Shown here: positions 43,593-53,794 of the stretch, piece by piece | Layout: each line of letters begins with the position of its first letter | Position numbering within the stretch: the first letter of the stretch is position 1 | Assembly (NCBI RefSeq): GCF_023502395.1 | Contig: NZ_JAMFMB010000020.1 | Span: 1 to 64,000 of the forward strand | DNA: 64,000 nucleotides | Reading direction: 5' to 3' | Source of the DNA: Ruegeria spongiae | GTDB taxonomy: Bacteria > Pseudomonadota > Alphaproteobacteria > Rhodobacterales > Rhodobacteraceae | The notes under the pieces: generated by a model | Told to the model about the DNA's origin: nothing | Database searches by the model: none | What the model saw: the letters and a program-made list of their open reading frames with translations, nothing else | Program-made: the position numbers and the translations under genes

Positions 43593-44843
43593 TCAGTCGA
43601 AGACATGGCCATGCTGATACTGCTCATCCTGCCCGGCGGCAGCGGTCAGGGCGGCGACATTGTCCTTGGTGAAGAAGCCATCATATTTGTGGCAGCGCTC
43701 GATATATTCGGTGATCAGCAGCGTGTAGCGCGAGTGTTTCGAGAAGATCTGTTTCAGGTTCGGATCGTCTTTGCATTCGCCAACCACATGGGCCAGGAAC
43801 GGCACGCCTTCGTCCTTCAACGTGTTGACCACGAAATCGACGTTCTTTTCGCCGCCCGTATGGTCGCCATCCTTGATCTCGACCGCCATGTGATGCAGGC
43901 GGCGACCGAAATTGCGCACGAAATCCTCGGTCGGCATCGGTAGCTGGTCAAAGGAGTTCACGAAAGACGGCGTGTTGTTGGCGGTAAAGACCTTGGCGGG
44001 CGATTTCTTGTCGTCATCCACATGCGGGTTGCGGTTGACATTGGTGGACGAGTTCATGTCCGAAATGTTGTAAGCGCCCCAGAAATAATAGGGCACCATG
44101 GTGAGGAATTCGAGGATCGCATCCTCGCGCTCACCGGCCAGAATGCGCGTCGCCATGTGGTCAAGCCCCAGCATCAGCGGCGAGATATTGCTGTCAGCGC
44201 CAAAGGCGGCGGCCTTGTCCAGACGCGTGCGTTCCTCGGTGCTGAGTTCGATCACATCGCCCAGGCCCAGCGAGTTGGGATTGTTGAAATCCAGATTGGA
44301 ATACCCCACCCGATTGGCGGTGAAATCCGACGGTGTCGAGAACAGAAACCCGTTGCCGGTATAGAACGGGTTTTCCGTGTCACCGGCATATTCGAACCGC
44401 ATGTTCTGATCCTCCAGCGTGTCGCGCAGGAATTTCAGGTCGGTCGCGGCATAGATCTCGCCCACATAACGGGTCTGCGGCAGCTTGCGCGCCAGCGGGT
44501 ACATGCGGTTGATGCGGGGGATGAAATCCTCGAACCCGTCGCTGAGCGGCGCCATCAGGATCAGCGCCGGGTAGTCGGGATGGGAATGCAGCACCGAGAA
44601 CCGGTGCGTGCGGCCCAGATAGCTGGCCGTGTGCCGGTAGGGGGTCATCACGTAAAGCTCGACAATGGTGTCCAGCATCGCGTCCGGTTCAACCTGCTGG
44701 ACCACGGCGCGCATATTTCCGACCTGATCGGAAATGCCCGAGGATTGGCGACGCTCGTAGATGCGGGGCAGATACTCGGTAAAGAAGTCCGAGTTCTTCT
44801 TGTCTCCACGGGGCTGGTAGCTTTTCAGGTCGAACGTCATCAT
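43593..44843 (-). CDS. HPPD-like VOC-fold dioxygenase-type protein
   Basis: A 416-aa protein whose second half carries vicinal-oxygen-chelate features: two candidate metal histidines in [10 protein letters not shown] and [10 protein letters not shown], and a late [19 protein letters not shown] with a candidate metal Glu. The LLQIFTK-like element is typical of 4-hydroxyphenylpyruvate dioxygenase relatives. The N-terminal half ([17 protein letters not shown] and nearby) is not recognisable to me. It is translationally coupled to the malic enzyme gene (overlap ATGATGA). True HPPD differs in length (about 350-370 aa) and motifs, so an unusual dioxygenase or a family of unknown function is also possible. 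Confidence 0.5.
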   Translation of the reverse strand: MMTFDLKSYQPRGDKKNSDFFTEYLPRIYERRQSSGISDQVGNMRAVVQQVEPDAMLDTIVELYVMTPYRHTASYLGRTHRFSVLHSHPDYPALILMAPLSDGFEDFIPRINRMYPLARKLPQTRYVGEIYAATDLKFLRDTLEDQNMRFEYAGDTENPFYTGNGFLFSTPSDFTANRVGYSNLDFNNPNSLGLGDVIELSTEERTRLDKAAAFGADSNISPLMLGLDHMATRILAGEREDAILEFLTMVPYYFWGAYNISDMNSSTNVNRNPHVDDDKKSPAKVFTANNTPSFVNSFDQLPMPTEDFVRNFGRRLHHMAVEIKDGDHTGGEKNVDFVVNTLKDEGVPFLAHVVGECKDDPNLKQIFSKHSRYTLLITEYIERCHKYDGFFTKDNVAALTAAAGQDEQYQHGHVFD

Positions 44844-46504
44844 GCGTCTCCGGTTGCGTAGTCTTGGTAATGCGGGGTCCAGAATTTGGCGGCAATCGCA
44901 GCCTCAAGCGCGTCTCTGCTGGTCTTTGGGGCAACACTGTCGGCCTGCGCGGTCAGCCCAACGGCCAGCGCGATCTGGCGGCTGACGTCGCGGATATCGG
45001 ACACATCCGGCAATAGGCTGGCGCGACGATCAGCCAGCGCGGGCGAGAGCGCGGCCAGCGCTTCGGCGGCGGCGATGAACATCGTCTCGGTCACCCGTGT
45101 CGCGTTTGCAGCCAGCACGCCCAGACCCATGCCGGGAAAAATGTACGAGTTGTTGCATTGGGCGATGTGGTGGGTGTCACCCTTGTAGCTGACCGGATCA
45201 AAGGGGCTGCCAGTGGCGACGATGGCTTTGCCATCGGACCAGTGGATGATCTGTTCAGGTGTGGCCTCGATCCGCGAGGTCGGGTTCGACAGCGGTAGCA
45301 CGATCGGGTGATCGCTGTCTGCGGCCATGGTACGGATGATCTCTTCGGTGAACAGCCCGGCCTGACCGCTGACGCCAACCAGAATGTTCGGTTTGGCATG
45401 GGTGATCACGTCGAGCAGCGAGATGTCGCCTGCGGCCCAGTCTCTCACGCTTGCGGCGGGATGCGCCAGCGGTTGCTGGAAGGGCAACAGGCCCTGCATG
45501 GCATCGGTGAGCAGCCCGTGGCGGTCAACCATGTAAACCCGGTCGCGGGCCTCTGCCTCACTCAGTCCCTGTTTGACCATCAGCCGGATCAGCTCTTCGG
45601 CGATGCCCGCACCTGCCGATCCCGCGCCCAGAAAGGCGATGCGCGAGTCCTTGAGGGGCACGCCAGTCACATTGGCCGCCGCCAGGAGCGTGCCAGCGGT
45701 GACCGCGGCGGTGCCCTGAATGTCGTCATTGAAGGTACACAGTTGATCGCGGTATTTCTCAAGCAAAGGGGCGGCGTGCTGCTGGGCGAAATCCTCGAAC
45801 TGCAGCAGTACCTGCGGCCATTTCCGTTTCACCGCCTGCACGAAGAGATCGACGAACTCGAAATACTCCTCTCCCGAGATGCGCTCATGCCGCCAGCCGA
45901 TATACATCGGATCGTCCAAGCGTTCCTGATTGTTGGTGCCGGGATCGAGCAGGATCGGCAGGGTCACCGCCGGGTCGACCCCACCGGCCCCGGAATAGAG
46001 CGACAGCTTGCCGATCGGGATGCCCATGCCGCCCGCGCCCTGATCGCCAAGGCCCAGAATGCGCTCGCCATCGGTAACCACGATCGCCTGCACATCCGTG
46101 TTGATGGCATTGTCGAGGATCTGTTCGATCTGGTCCCGCTCGGGGTAGGGGATGATCAGCCCGCGCGGGTGGCGGTAGATCTCGCTGAACTGCTTGCAGG
46201 CATCGCCGACGGTGGGCGTGTAGATGATCGGCATCATCTCGGGCAGATGGCGGATCAGCAGGGCATAGAACAGAACCTCGTTGTCGTCCTGCAAGTTGCG
46301 CAGATAGATATGCTGTTCGATGGGCGAGGCCTGGGACCGGAACGCGGCATGGGCGCGGATGATCTGTTCGTCGAGTGTTTCGATATGCGGTGGTAGCAGG
46401 CCCGTGAGGCCAAGCTGGTCACGCTCGGCCTGCGAAAAGGCGGTTCCTTTGTTCAGCAGGGGGTTGGCCAGATAGTGCAGATTTGCGGGGCCGGTCTGTG
46501 TCAT
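44840..46504 (-). CDS. maeA: NAD-dependent malic enzyme (SfcA/MaeA type)
   Basis: Decarboxylates L-malate to pyruvate with NAD reduction (554 aa, the long MaeA type rather than the PTA-domain fusion). Motifs: [89 protein letters not shown] and the nucleotide motif [13 protein letters not shown], then [16 protein letters not shown]. The ATG at 46504 has AGGAG 8 bp upstream; upstream in-frame starts look non-coding. It is followed by the VOC-type gene in the same transcript. Confidence 0.93.
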   Translation of the reverse strand: MTQTGPANLHYLANPLLNKGTAFSQAERDQLGLTGLLPPHIETLDEQIIRAHAAFRSQASPIEQHIYLRNLQDDNEVLFYALLIRHLPEMMPIIYTPTVGDACKQFSEIYRHPRGLIIPYPERDQIEQILDNAINTDVQAIVVTDGERILGLGDQGAGGMGIPIGKLSLYSGAGGVDPAVTLPILLDPGTNNQERLDDPMYIGWRHERISGEEYFEFVDLFVQAVKRKWPQVLLQFEDFAQQHAAPLLEKYRDQLCTFNDDIQGTAAVTAGTLLAAANVTGVPLKDSRIAFLGAGSAGAGIAEELIRLMVKQGLSEAEARDRVYMVDRHGLLTDAMQGLLPFQQPLAHPAASVRDWAAGDISLLDVITHAKPNILVGVSGQAGLFTEEIIRTMAADSDHPIVLPLSNPTSRIEATPEQIIHWSDGKAIVATGSPFDPVSYKGDTHHIAQCNNSYIFPGMGLGVLAANATRVTETMFIAAAEALAALSPALADRRASLLPDVSDIRDVSRQIALAVGLTAQADSVAPKTSRDALEAAIAAKFWTPHYQDYATGDA

Positions 46505-46666
46505 CACGGAATCTCCTGACGTGAACATCACCTTGCATGTGACAACCATGCACATCACAGCCGCTTTGGGGAAGCTTGGAGTTCACCCAAAAACCAGCTA
46601 TTTTGCGGGTTTAGCTGTTGTCGGTCTATGTGCATTGGGCCATGCGGGGCAGGAGGAGACAGCGCG

Positions 46667-47407
46667 ATGTCCGGGCAAGCGGGACCCCGCAGGTTTTTCG
46701 AGGTGATCGGAGAGGATCCCGCGTGCCGCCTTAGCCCCTATTGCTGGCGAATACGGATGGCACTGGCCCATAAGGGGTTGAGTTTTGAGCCGCAGCCCTG
46801 GCGCATCACCGAAAAACACCGCATCGCCGCATCGGGTGGAATCACCGCGCCGGTGCTGGTGGACGGTAGACGGTGGTTGCGCGACAGCTGGAAGATCGCG
46901 CTTTATCTTGAGGAGACCTATCCTGCGCACCCGCTTATGGCCGGTCCCGCCGCCCTGTCGCGATGCCGTTTCCTGAACAGCTGGGCGGATGGCACGCTGC
47001 ATCCGGCGCTGTTCCGCGCGGTGATCGCCGAGCAGTTCCCGCTGACCGCCGAGATCGACAAGGCGTATTACCTGGAGCGAACGCTGATGAAGTTCGGCCA
47101 GAGCGTCGAGCAGATCGGTGCAGATCCCGACCCCGCCGCCGCGCTGGTCAGCAACGCACTGGTCCCGGTTGAGGATGCACTTTCCCTTGCGCCTTATCTG
47201 GGGGGTGATGCGCCTGATTATGGGGACTATATCCTGTTTGGTACGTTTCAGTGGGCGCGGGTGGTCAGTCGGCGGCACTTCTGGCCGCAAGGCTCGGCGT
47301 TGGAGCGCTGGTTCGACGCGCTGTTGGATGCCTTTGATGGCATGGGCCGGGCGCAGCCGCCACGCGCCCATTGGGACCTGCCGCCGCTGACGTGCCTTGC
47401 CAGATAG
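46667..47407 (+). CDS. Glutathione S-transferase-family protein
   Basis: A 246-aa GST. The thioredoxin-like N-terminal domain has SPYCWRIRMALAHKGLSFE, where the Ser-Pro-Tyr-Cys site resembles omega/beta-type GSTs, and later VPVLVDG-like APVLVDGRRWLRDSWKIALYLEE. The C-terminal domain is all helical. AGGAGGAG precedes the ATG at 46667. Divergent from the malic enzyme gene with a 162-bp gap. Likely glutathione-linked detoxification; substrate unknown. Confidence 0.85.
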   Translation: MSGQAGPRRFFEVIGEDPACRLSPYCWRIRMALAHKGLSFEPQPWRITEKHRIAASGGITAPVLVDGRRWLRDSWKIALYLEETYPAHPLMAGPAALSRCRFLNSWADGTLHPALFRAVIAEQFPLTAEIDKAYYLERTLMKFGQSVEQIGADPDPAAALVSNALVPVEDALSLAPYLGGDAPDYGDYILFGTFQWARVVSRRHFWPQGSALERWFDALLDAFDGMGRAQPPRAHWDLPPLTCLAR

Positions 47408-47437
47408 GCTAGACGCAATCCAAACGAAATTAATCGC

Positions 47438-48220
47438 TCACTGCTCGTGTTGGTCCCAATAAGGCAGGTTTTTCCGCAAATCTTCTGCGTCTGCGGTGAC
47501 ATCAACGGCTTCCATCACGCGGACCAGATCTTTTGCGAACTCGGGAAACAACTCGAGCGGAAGCGGCGGGGCAACCGGACCACCGCCGGCGAACAGCAAG
47601 CGCACCCTTATTCCCTTGTAATCAATAAAGAGACGGCAAAAGGACAGAGCTTCAGGATGGCGAGGAAAACTCTTGCTGCATGTTATGACGTGAGGTGGGG
47701 GGGCATCGGAGCCATCGACTTGGTGCGTGTATACGAAGGCCGGAGCATCAACGAAGGCAGAGGTTTCCGGGCTGTAGTATTTGTAAATGTCGTAGGCTGA
47801 GCCGCCAAAACGGGCGTCTCCAACTTTTTGTTTTCGCTGAATAATTGTATCTAATTTATGGTCAGAGCGTGCCACATACACGAGTCTCACCCCGGATACG
47901 GATTTATCATATCGCAGATCTTCAACACGCCTTGGGTTCACGAACAACCGCATGACGCGTTCGTCAGGACCGCGATCACTTGTCGGTGGCTGGCAAACGC
48001 GAATGATGATGTCGCCGATTTTTATGAGGCCACCGTCTGGCAGAAATGGTTCCGCACTTGGAGATAGCCCCAGATCCCCCTCGCACCATGCCTGTGACGG
48101 GTCATGTGCTTCGGCAGGCAAGTATTGCTCTATCTCGGCGCTCAAACCGGTTGAGAGGCACGACAATACTAGCAATGCAGGATACCAGCGAACTCCACAC
48201 GATCTTAGGCCCAACTTCAT
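47438..48220 (-). CDS. Hypothetical exported protein
   Basis: A 260-aa protein with a probable signal peptide (YPALLVLSCLSTGLSA-E). It has alternating charged and hydrophobic segments with several Cys (AWCEGDLGL, IIRVCQPPTS, VITCSKSF, LSFCRLFI). No domain recognised. The local sequence is visibly less G+C rich than flanking genes, which suggests acquisition. The start could be ATG 48220 or an upstream TTG at 48277; the ATG gives a cleaner signal peptide. It is convergent with the GST gene. Confidence 0.6.
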   Translation of the reverse strand: MKLGLRSCGVRWYPALLVLSCLSTGLSAEIEQYLPAEAHDPSQAWCEGDLGLSPSAEPFLPDGGLIKIGDIIIRVCQPPTSDRGPDERVMRLFVNPRRVEDLRYDKSVSGVRLVYVARSDHKLDTIIQRKQKVGDARFGGSAYDIYKYYSPETSAFVDAPAFVYTHQVDGSDAPPPHVITCSKSFPRHPEALSFCRLFIDYKGIRVRLLFAGGGPVAPPLPLELFPEFAKDLVRVMEAVDVTADAEDLRKNLPYWDQHEQ

Positions 48221-48464
48221 CCTCAAACTATTTGGCTCTGCTTTGGGGAGAATGACTGTTGTCTCAGAATTCTTCAATAGTGGTTCCTGCGCTTCAAATC
48301 GGTCGCTTGTTCAGCGTCGGTATTAGCTTGCTAGGGCTCTGATCAAGGTTTTGCTGTGCACGCCCAAAGCAGCGGCTTGCAGCGAGATCGTTCGAAACCA
48401 ATCCAGTTGGCGAAACGGATCAATATAGCAACCGGAGGTTTCAATCTATTTGGTCAGTCCAAGC

Positions 48465-50045
48465 TCATCTGAGCAACGCGGCACGGTTGTCGCTGATATG
48501 TTTGGCGGTGCGGAACACCAGAGCAGCGAGCGTGGCGGTGGGGTTCACGGCGCCGGGGGTTGGGAACAGGCTTGCGCCCGCCAGAAACAGGTTCTCGACA
48601 TCATGGGTCTGGCCAAAGGAATTGGTCACCGATGTCGCCGGATCGTCGCCCATGATCGTGCCGCCCATCATATGCATCGGCGCGCGTTGTCCGGCCCAGG
48701 GTGCGCTGACCCCCGCCGCCTTGAATATCTTCAACCCCTCGGCCCTGGCCAGATCAGAGCGCGCGGCGTTGTCCTTGGGCAGGGTATTGGTGACCTTAGC
48801 GGCAGGCAGACCAAAGCGGTCTTTCTGGCTGTCCAGCTCTATCCGGTTTTCCGGGATACTGGTTTCTTCGCAGAGCACGGTCATGTTGCCGTAATGCCGG
48901 GCGGCGCGGCGCATATAGTCGTCCAGTGCCGCGCCATAAAGCTCGGGCCGGGCCAGCGCCAGCCCCAGCAGATCGTTGGGTTTTGTGGCCTGCGCCGCCA
49001 GCCAGGCGCGGCTGCCAAAGGCGCCTTTGGCGGGCGTCTTGTCGTCATAGCCCTCAAGACACAGCGTATTGGCCCCGGTCACGCCCCGATAGGGCTCGGT
49101 CTCGTCGGGGAATAACCCGTGGATCGTGGTCAGCGCGTGCGATGTGAAATGCCGGCCCAGCAGCCCGCTGCCATTGCCCAGCCCGTCCGGGTGCTGGTCA
49201 TTGGCCGAGAGCAGCAACAGGCGCGCGTTCCAGATCGTGTGGCAGGCCGGGATCACGATCGCGGCGGGCTGCACATGCCGCGCGCCCTGTTCGTCGAGGT
49301 ATTCGACTCCGGTGGCGCGTTTGCCCGAGGGATCGGTGGTGATCTTGCTGACATAGGCATGATGGCGCAGCTTGGCCCCGGCCTTGAACGCCTTGGGCCA
49401 TTGCAGCACCAGAGGGTTGGCCAGCGCACCGATCGGGCAACCCGCATCGCACCAGCCGTCCAGAATGCAGCCCGCTCTGCCGTCATAGCTCTGGCTGTTG
49501 ACTGCCAGCGAGTTCGGCACCAGCGCCAGCCCCACTGCATCGAACCCTTTCTTCAGCGCCTGCGATTGGCGCGAGAGGGGCAGGGGCGGCATCGGATAGG
49601 GATCGCTCTGCGGTGACCATTGGTCGGCTTTGGCATCGCCGGAGACACCGAAATAGGTCTGCGCGTGGTCATACCATGGGCGCAGGTCGTCATATGTGAT
49701 TGGCCAGTCCAGGCTTTTGCCGTGCAGCGTGTTGACCCGGAAATCATCCGGGTGCAGCCGGTACCAGTTGGCATACCAATGCAGCCCCGCCCCGCCCGTA
49801 CCCCAGCCCATGGCGAAGTTCGCAGCCCCCACCAGATCGCCGGTCTCGATCACCTCAGGGCCCGCCCACCGCAGCCGTCGGGACCAGATTTGCGAGCTGA
49901 CCATCTCGGACAGTTTGCGCTCTGGCCCCGCCTCCAGCACCAGAACCGAAAACCCCGCTTCGGCCAGTTCCGCGGCCATGGTGCTGCCCGCGATGCCGGA
50001 ACCGGCGATGACCACGTCGACGGGATCATGGGTGTGATCGGTCAT
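48465..50045 (-). CDS. GMC-type FAD oxidoreductase (gluconate 2-dehydrogenase large-subunit-like)
   Basis: A 526-aa flavoprotein of the GMC family. VVIAGSGIAGSTMAAELAEAGFSVLVLEAGPE is the N-terminal FAD motif. FAMGWGTGGAGLHWYANWYRL, GRAGCILDGWCDAGCPIGA and a C-terminal MHMMGGTIMGDDPATSVTNSFGQTHDVENLFLAGASLFPTPGAVNPTATLAAL are typical of membrane-bound sugar/alcohol dehydrogenases. It follows a subunit-3-like gene by 4 bp, forming the usual two-gene pair. The ATG at 50045 begins MTDHTHD; sequence further upstream belongs to the neighbouring gene. No cytochrome c subunit follows. Confidence 0.85.
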   Translation of the reverse strand: MTDHTHDPVDVVIAGSGIAGSTMAAELAEAGFSVLVLEAGPERKLSEMVSSQIWSRRLRWAGPEVIETGDLVGAANFAMGWGTGGAGLHWYANWYRLHPDDFRVNTLHGKSLDWPITYDDLRPWYDHAQTYFGVSGDAKADQWSPQSDPYPMPPLPLSRQSQALKKGFDAVGLALVPNSLAVNSQSYDGRAGCILDGWCDAGCPIGALANPLVLQWPKAFKAGAKLRHHAYVSKITTDPSGKRATGVEYLDEQGARHVQPAAIVIPACHTIWNARLLLLSANDQHPDGLGNGSGLLGRHFTSHALTTIHGLFPDETEPYRGVTGANTLCLEGYDDKTPAKGAFGSRAWLAAQATKPNDLLGLALARPELYGAALDDYMRRAARHYGNMTVLCEETSIPENRIELDSQKDRFGLPAAKVTNTLPKDNAARSDLARAEGLKIFKAAGVSAPWAGQRAPMHMMGGTIMGDDPATSVTNSFGQTHDVENLFLAGASLFPTPGAVNPTATLAALVFRTAKHISDNRAALLR

Positions 50046-50049
50046 GGGC

Positions 50050-50586
50050 TCACCATGGTTTGGGCGGGTCGATATGGGCCAGATAGGGAATGTCGAGCTG
50101 GGCAAAGCCTGCCTCGGTTCCATAGACCATATCCACCGCGTCGCTGCGGGAAATGAAGTAGAAGAAATTGGGGTCGGGGGTTGTCCAGGCTTCGGTTTTC
50201 GACCGGGCCGCCGCCGCCACGATCTCTCCGCTTTGCTGCGGGTCAAGCCGGGCGAACCCCATTGCAAAGCGATGCTGGCTTTCCTGTTCGATTCCGGCGA
50301 TGCCACCGCGATAGAAGGGCAGCATCGCGCCGCTGTCGAGATAGCGCAGCAGCAGCATGGACTCGCCAAAACGCCCCGAGATGTTCTGGTCGACATAGCG
50401 CGCCACCCCGGCCCGCGCCGCGCCGGGGGCCAGCAGATCACACCATTTCGACAGGGTCTCGGCCTCGGGATCGGTGAGTGACATGGGTCTGTCCCCTTCC
50501 TGGCTTTGGCCAAGTACCACGCGGGGCACCGTGCCAAGCAGCGCGGCGGTGCGGAGTATATTGGCGATGAAGCGTCTGCGTCTCAT
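50050..50586 (-). CDS. Gluconate 2-dehydrogenase subunit 3-family protein
   Basis: A 178-aa exported protein with a Tat-like MRRRRFIANILRTAALLGTVPRVVLG signal. The rest has the subunit-3 pattern (PEAETLSKWCDLLAPGAARAGVARYVDQNI, RYLDSGAMLPFYRGGIAGIE, DAVDMVYGTEAGF). Such subunits escort and anchor the GMC flavoprotein through Tat. It immediately precedes the GMC gene, so the pair probably forms one enzyme. Confidence 0.85.
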   Translation of the reverse strand: MRRRRFIANILRTAALLGTVPRVVLGQSQEGDRPMSLTDPEAETLSKWCDLLAPGAARAGVARYVDQNISGRFGESMLLLRYLDSGAMLPFYRGGIAGIEQESQHRFAMGFARLDPQQSGEIVAAAARSKTEAWTTPDPNFFYFISRSDAVDMVYGTEAGFAQLDIPYLAHIDPPKPW

Positions 50587-50733
50587 CCTGTCAGCGCCCT
50601 GTTGCGAGGGTTGTGCAACCAGTCTAAGCGATTTCAGGGTCTTCGGTCCAATCCGGGGTCCCACCACGCATCAAAACTCTTGCCGGATTGCGCATGGTCG
50701 CGTCCAATGAGCGGACAACAGGGAGGTCATGGC

Positions 50734-51138
50734 ATGTATGTCCTGGAGATCCTGTGGATCGTGCTGTTTCGCTTTGCGCCGCTGCCGCGGATCTGGGCGG
50801 TTTGTCTGATTGCGATCAATCTGGGCGCGCTGTTTTTTCTCGACACCACTTATGGCCTCGTTGCCTTGCTGGCCGCGCTGACGGGGATCGCGGTGATGAT
50901 GGTGATCTATAGCAGGCTGGGCTTCGTGAGACTGCTGGGCATCGGGCATGTGTTCTGGATACCGATGCTGATCTGGTTCGCTGCGTCACTGCCCGACCGG
51001 CAGACCGACCCGGCGCTCTATTGGTGGGTGGTCGTGCTGATTGGCTTCAACACGGTGTCGCTGGTGATCGACGCGGCGGATGTGGTGCGCTATCTGCGCG
51101 GCGAACGGGCGCCGCATTATCGCTGGCGCGCGACATAG
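50734..51138 (+). CDS. Small multi-pass membrane protein
   Basis: A 134-aa hydrophobic protein with about four membrane helices (VLEILWIVLFRFAPLPRIWAVCLIAINLGALFFL, then two further pairs, and WWVVVLIGFNTVSLVIDAADVVRYLRG at the end). AGGGAGG lies 8 bp before ATG 50734. Function unknown. It is divergent from the dehydrogenase pair and convergent with the rhodanese. Confidence 0.7.
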   Translation: MYVLEILWIVLFRFAPLPRIWAVCLIAINLGALFFLDTTYGLVALLAALTGIAVMMVIYSRLGFVRLLGIGHVFWIPMLIWFAASLPDRQTDPALYWWVVVLIGFNTVSLVIDAADVVRYLRGERAPHYRWRAT

Positions 51139-51151
51139 CGGGGCTGAACTC

Positions 51152-51556
51152 TCAGTCCGGCTCGGCCGGGAATGCGACTGGGCCGCCCTGCTTCTCCCAG
51201 GTCGAGAACCCCTCTCGCAGGTGGGCAGCTTCGAACCCCATATCCTGCAGCGTTGCCACTGTGAGGGCCGAGCGCCAGCCCGAGGCGCAGTGGAACACAT
51301 ACTTTTTGCCGGGCTGGGCGAAGACATCCTTGTGATAGGGGCTGTCGGGATCGACCCAGAACTCGATCATCCCGCGCGGGGCGTGGACGCTGCCGGGGAT
51401 GAACCCGCTGCGCTGGCGTTCGCGCGGGTCGCGAATATCGACAATGACCACATCCGGGGTGTCGACCATCGCGATCAGGTCTGGTGTCTCGACCTCCTCG
51501 ATACGGGCGCGGGCCTCGGCCACCATCTGGGCGGAAGAACGTTTCAATTGGGTCAT
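51152..51556 (-). CDS. Rhodanese-like sulfurtransferase
   Basis: Single-domain rhodanese (134 aa) that carries persulfide sulfur on an active-site Cys. The active loop CASGWRS has the catalytic Cys, the CASGWRSALT pattern being common in Roseobacter rhodaneses. VVIVDIRDPRERQRSGFIPGSVHAPRGMIEFW is the N-terminal motif region. Cytoplasmic (no signal). Divergent from the DAO-type oxidoreductase with a 102-bp gap. Confidence 0.88.
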   Translation of the reverse strand: MTQLKRSSAQMVAEARARIEEVETPDLIAMVDTPDVVIVDIRDPRERQRSGFIPGSVHAPRGMIEFWVDPDSPYHKDVFAQPGKKYVFHCASGWRSALTVATLQDMGFEAAHLREGFSTWEKQGGPVAFPAEPD

Positions 51557-51658
51557 GATGGCTCCGTGTCTCGATTAGCTGAACAGCGATATCGTAAATT
51601 GACACTGGCAACGGTGGCCTGCAACGTGAATCCGGGTGCCGGATGGAGCGTGACCTGC

Positions 51659-52933
51659 ATGAGTGTCGATTCACCGATCTCGATTTGGGAGGCTTCTGCG
51701 CAGGAGCCGGAGACGGATCAGCTTTTCGCCGGCGATGCCGCCGTGGATGTGGCGATTGTCGGGGCCGGGTATACCGGGCTCTCGACCGCGCTGCACGCGG
51801 CCGAGGCGGGCCTGTCGGCGCAGGTGATTGAGGCGCAGCAGATCGGCTATGGCGGGTCAGGGCGCAATGTCGGGCTGGTCAATGCGGGGCTGTGGCTGCC
51901 GCCGCGCCAGGTGGCCGAGTCGCTTGGACCGGGTCACGGGCCGGGTTTCGTGGAGTTGTTCAACCGGGGCCCGTCCTATGTCTTTTCACTGATCGAAAAG
52001 CACCAGATCCGTTGCGAGGTTACCCAGACCGGCACCATCCACGCCGCCCATGCGCCGAGCGGGCTGCGGGACCTGCAGGCACGCCACGCGGATTGGCAGC
52101 GTCTGGGCGAACCTGTTGAGCTGCTGTCGCGCGCCGAAATGTCCGGGCTGACAGGGACGGATGTGTTTCATGGCGGGCTGTTGGACCGGCGCGCGGGCAC
52201 AATCAACCCGATGGGTTATTGTCGGGGGTTGGCACGGGCTGCGGTTGCGGCGGGTGCGCGGATCGGAACCGGCGCGCGCGCGACTGCATTGCGCCGGGAT
52301 GGTGCGCACTGGATCGTCGAAACCGAAAAGGGTGTTGTGCGGGCGCGGTACGTGGTGCTGGGCACCAATGCCTATACCGACGCGTTGTGGCCCGACCTGA
52401 AGCGGGTGTTCACCAGGATCAACTATTTCCAGCTGTCAACTGCGCCGCTGGGACCCGAGGCGGCGCATATCCTGCCGGGCAGACAGGGTTTGTGGGATAC
52501 CGGGCGGATCATGTCCAGTCTGCGCCGTGACGCCGGGGGTCGGCTGCAGATTGGCAGCATGGGCAGGGTGATCGGTCGCGCCGACAAGGGCCTGTCGCAC
52601 CGCTGGGCGCGCAAGCGCCTCGCGCGGCTGTTCCCGGCGCTGGCCGAGGTCATGTTCGAAGAGGCCTGGCAGGGCCAGATCGCCATGACCCCCGATCACC
52701 TGCCGCGCATTCATGAACTGGCCGAGAACCTTTACACGCCGATCGGATATAACGGGCGGGGCATCACCACCGGAACGCTCTTTGGCCGGGCGCTGGCCGA
52801 TCTGATCTCCGGCAAACCGGGCAAGAAACTGCCGCTGCCGGTCACCGCGCCGAACCCGGTGAAGGGTGGTCAGGTTCTTTCGCGGGTATATGACGCGGCC
52901 TTCACCGCAAACCAGTTGATCAGGAGCGTCTGA
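51659..52933 (+). CDS. DAO-family FAD amine/amino-acid oxidoreductase (PuuB-like)
   Basis: A 424-aa flavoenzyme. FAD-binding VDVAIVGAGYTGLSTALHAAEAGLSAQVIEAQQIGYGGSGRNVGLVNAGLWLPP is typical of gamma-glutamylputrescine oxidase-type DAO enzymes. The later AWQGQIAMTPDHLPRIHELAENLYTPIGYNGRGITTGTLFGRALADLI closes the FAD site. GGAG lies before ATG 51659. First gene of a three-gene set with an SDR and RidA; this suggests oxidation of a primary or secondary amine to an imine, which RidA would hydrolyse. Confidence 0.88.
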   Translation: MSVDSPISIWEASAQEPETDQLFAGDAAVDVAIVGAGYTGLSTALHAAEAGLSAQVIEAQQIGYGGSGRNVGLVNAGLWLPPRQVAESLGPGHGPGFVELFNRGPSYVFSLIEKHQIRCEVTQTGTIHAAHAPSGLRDLQARHADWQRLGEPVELLSRAEMSGLTGTDVFHGGLLDRRAGTINPMGYCRGLARAAVAAGARIGTGARATALRRDGAHWIVETEKGVVRARYVVLGTNAYTDALWPDLKRVFTRINYFQLSTAPLGPEAAHILPGRQGLWDTGRIMSSLRRDAGGRLQIGSMGRVIGRADKGLSHRWARKRLARLFPALAEVMFEEAWQGQIAMTPDHLPRIHELAENLYTPIGYNGRGITTGTLFGRALADLISGKPGKKLPLPVTAPNPVKGGQVLSRVYDAAFTANQLIRSV

Positions 52934-53033
52934 CACGACATGAGCACATAAGAGACACGTTCCCCGCTGCGGTGGAGGATATCTCTCAGGAACAGGCCGG
53001 TGCGGCCATCGAAGACAAGGATTGAGATTGACG

Positions 53034-53777
53034 ATGACAGACAAACCCATTGCGCTCGTGACCGGTGCCGCCCAGGGCATAGGCTATGCCTGCGCCGAGG
53101 CGCTGACCGAGGATGGCTATTTTGTGATTCTGGCCGACATTCAGGACAGCGTTCATGCCGCTGCCCGGACGCTGGGCGGCGCGGGCATGATCTGCGACAT
53201 GGGCGACGCGGCAGCGATTGCGGCCATGTTCGACCAGATCGAGGTCAACCATGGCCCGGTGGCCGCCCTGGTCAATAATGCGGGCATCGCTGCGCCGGGT
53301 GATTTCCTGAACTATGATCTCGACAGTTTCGAGCGCGTGATCGATATCAACCTGCGCGGCGTCTTTCTGGCCACGCAGCGGGCGGCGAACACCATGGTCG
53401 ACAAGGGAATCGAAGGCGCCATTGTCAACATGTCCTCGATCAACGCGCAGGTTGCGATCCCGGCAATCCCGGCCTATTGCGCCTCGAAGGGTGGAGTGAT
53501 GCAATTGACCAAAGTGGCGGCGCTGGCGCTGGCGCAGCATAATATCCGGGTGAACGCGGTCGGCCCCGGGTCGATCGACACCGAGATGATGGCGGGCGTG
53601 AACGCCAATCCCGACGCGATGAAGACGGTGTTGTCGCGCACACCGCTGAAACGGGCAGGGACCGCCCGCGAAATCGCCGATGTCGTCGCGTTCCTGTGCT
53701 CGAAAAAGGCCAGCTATGTGACGGGTGAGTCCATCTATGTGGATGGCGGGCGGCTTGGCCTCAACTATACCTGCTGA
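53034..53777 (+). CDS. Short-chain dehydrogenase/reductase
   Basis: A 247-aa NAD(P)-dependent classical SDR. Motifs: [33 protein letters not shown], catalytic YCASKGG (Tyr-x-x-x-Lys) and PGSIDTEMM. The ATG at 53034 is used; a TTG 12 bp earlier is closer to an AAGGA and could also start. It follows the DAO gene by 100 bp and precedes ridA by 17 bp. It probably oxidises an alcohol or carbonyl intermediate of the same pathway; substrate unknown. Confidence 0.9.
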   Translation: MTDKPIALVTGAAQGIGYACAEALTEDGYFVILADIQDSVHAAARTLGGAGMICDMGDAAAIAAMFDQIEVNHGPVAALVNNAGIAAPGDFLNYDLDSFERVIDINLRGVFLATQRAANTMVDKGIEGAIVNMSSINAQVAIPAIPAYCASKGGVMQLTKVAALALAQHNIRVNAVGPGSIDTEMMAGVNANPDAMKTVLSRTPLKRAGTAREIADVVAFLCSKKASYVTGESIYVDGGRLGLNYTC

Positions 53778-53794
53778 CAGCGAGGGGTTCTTAC

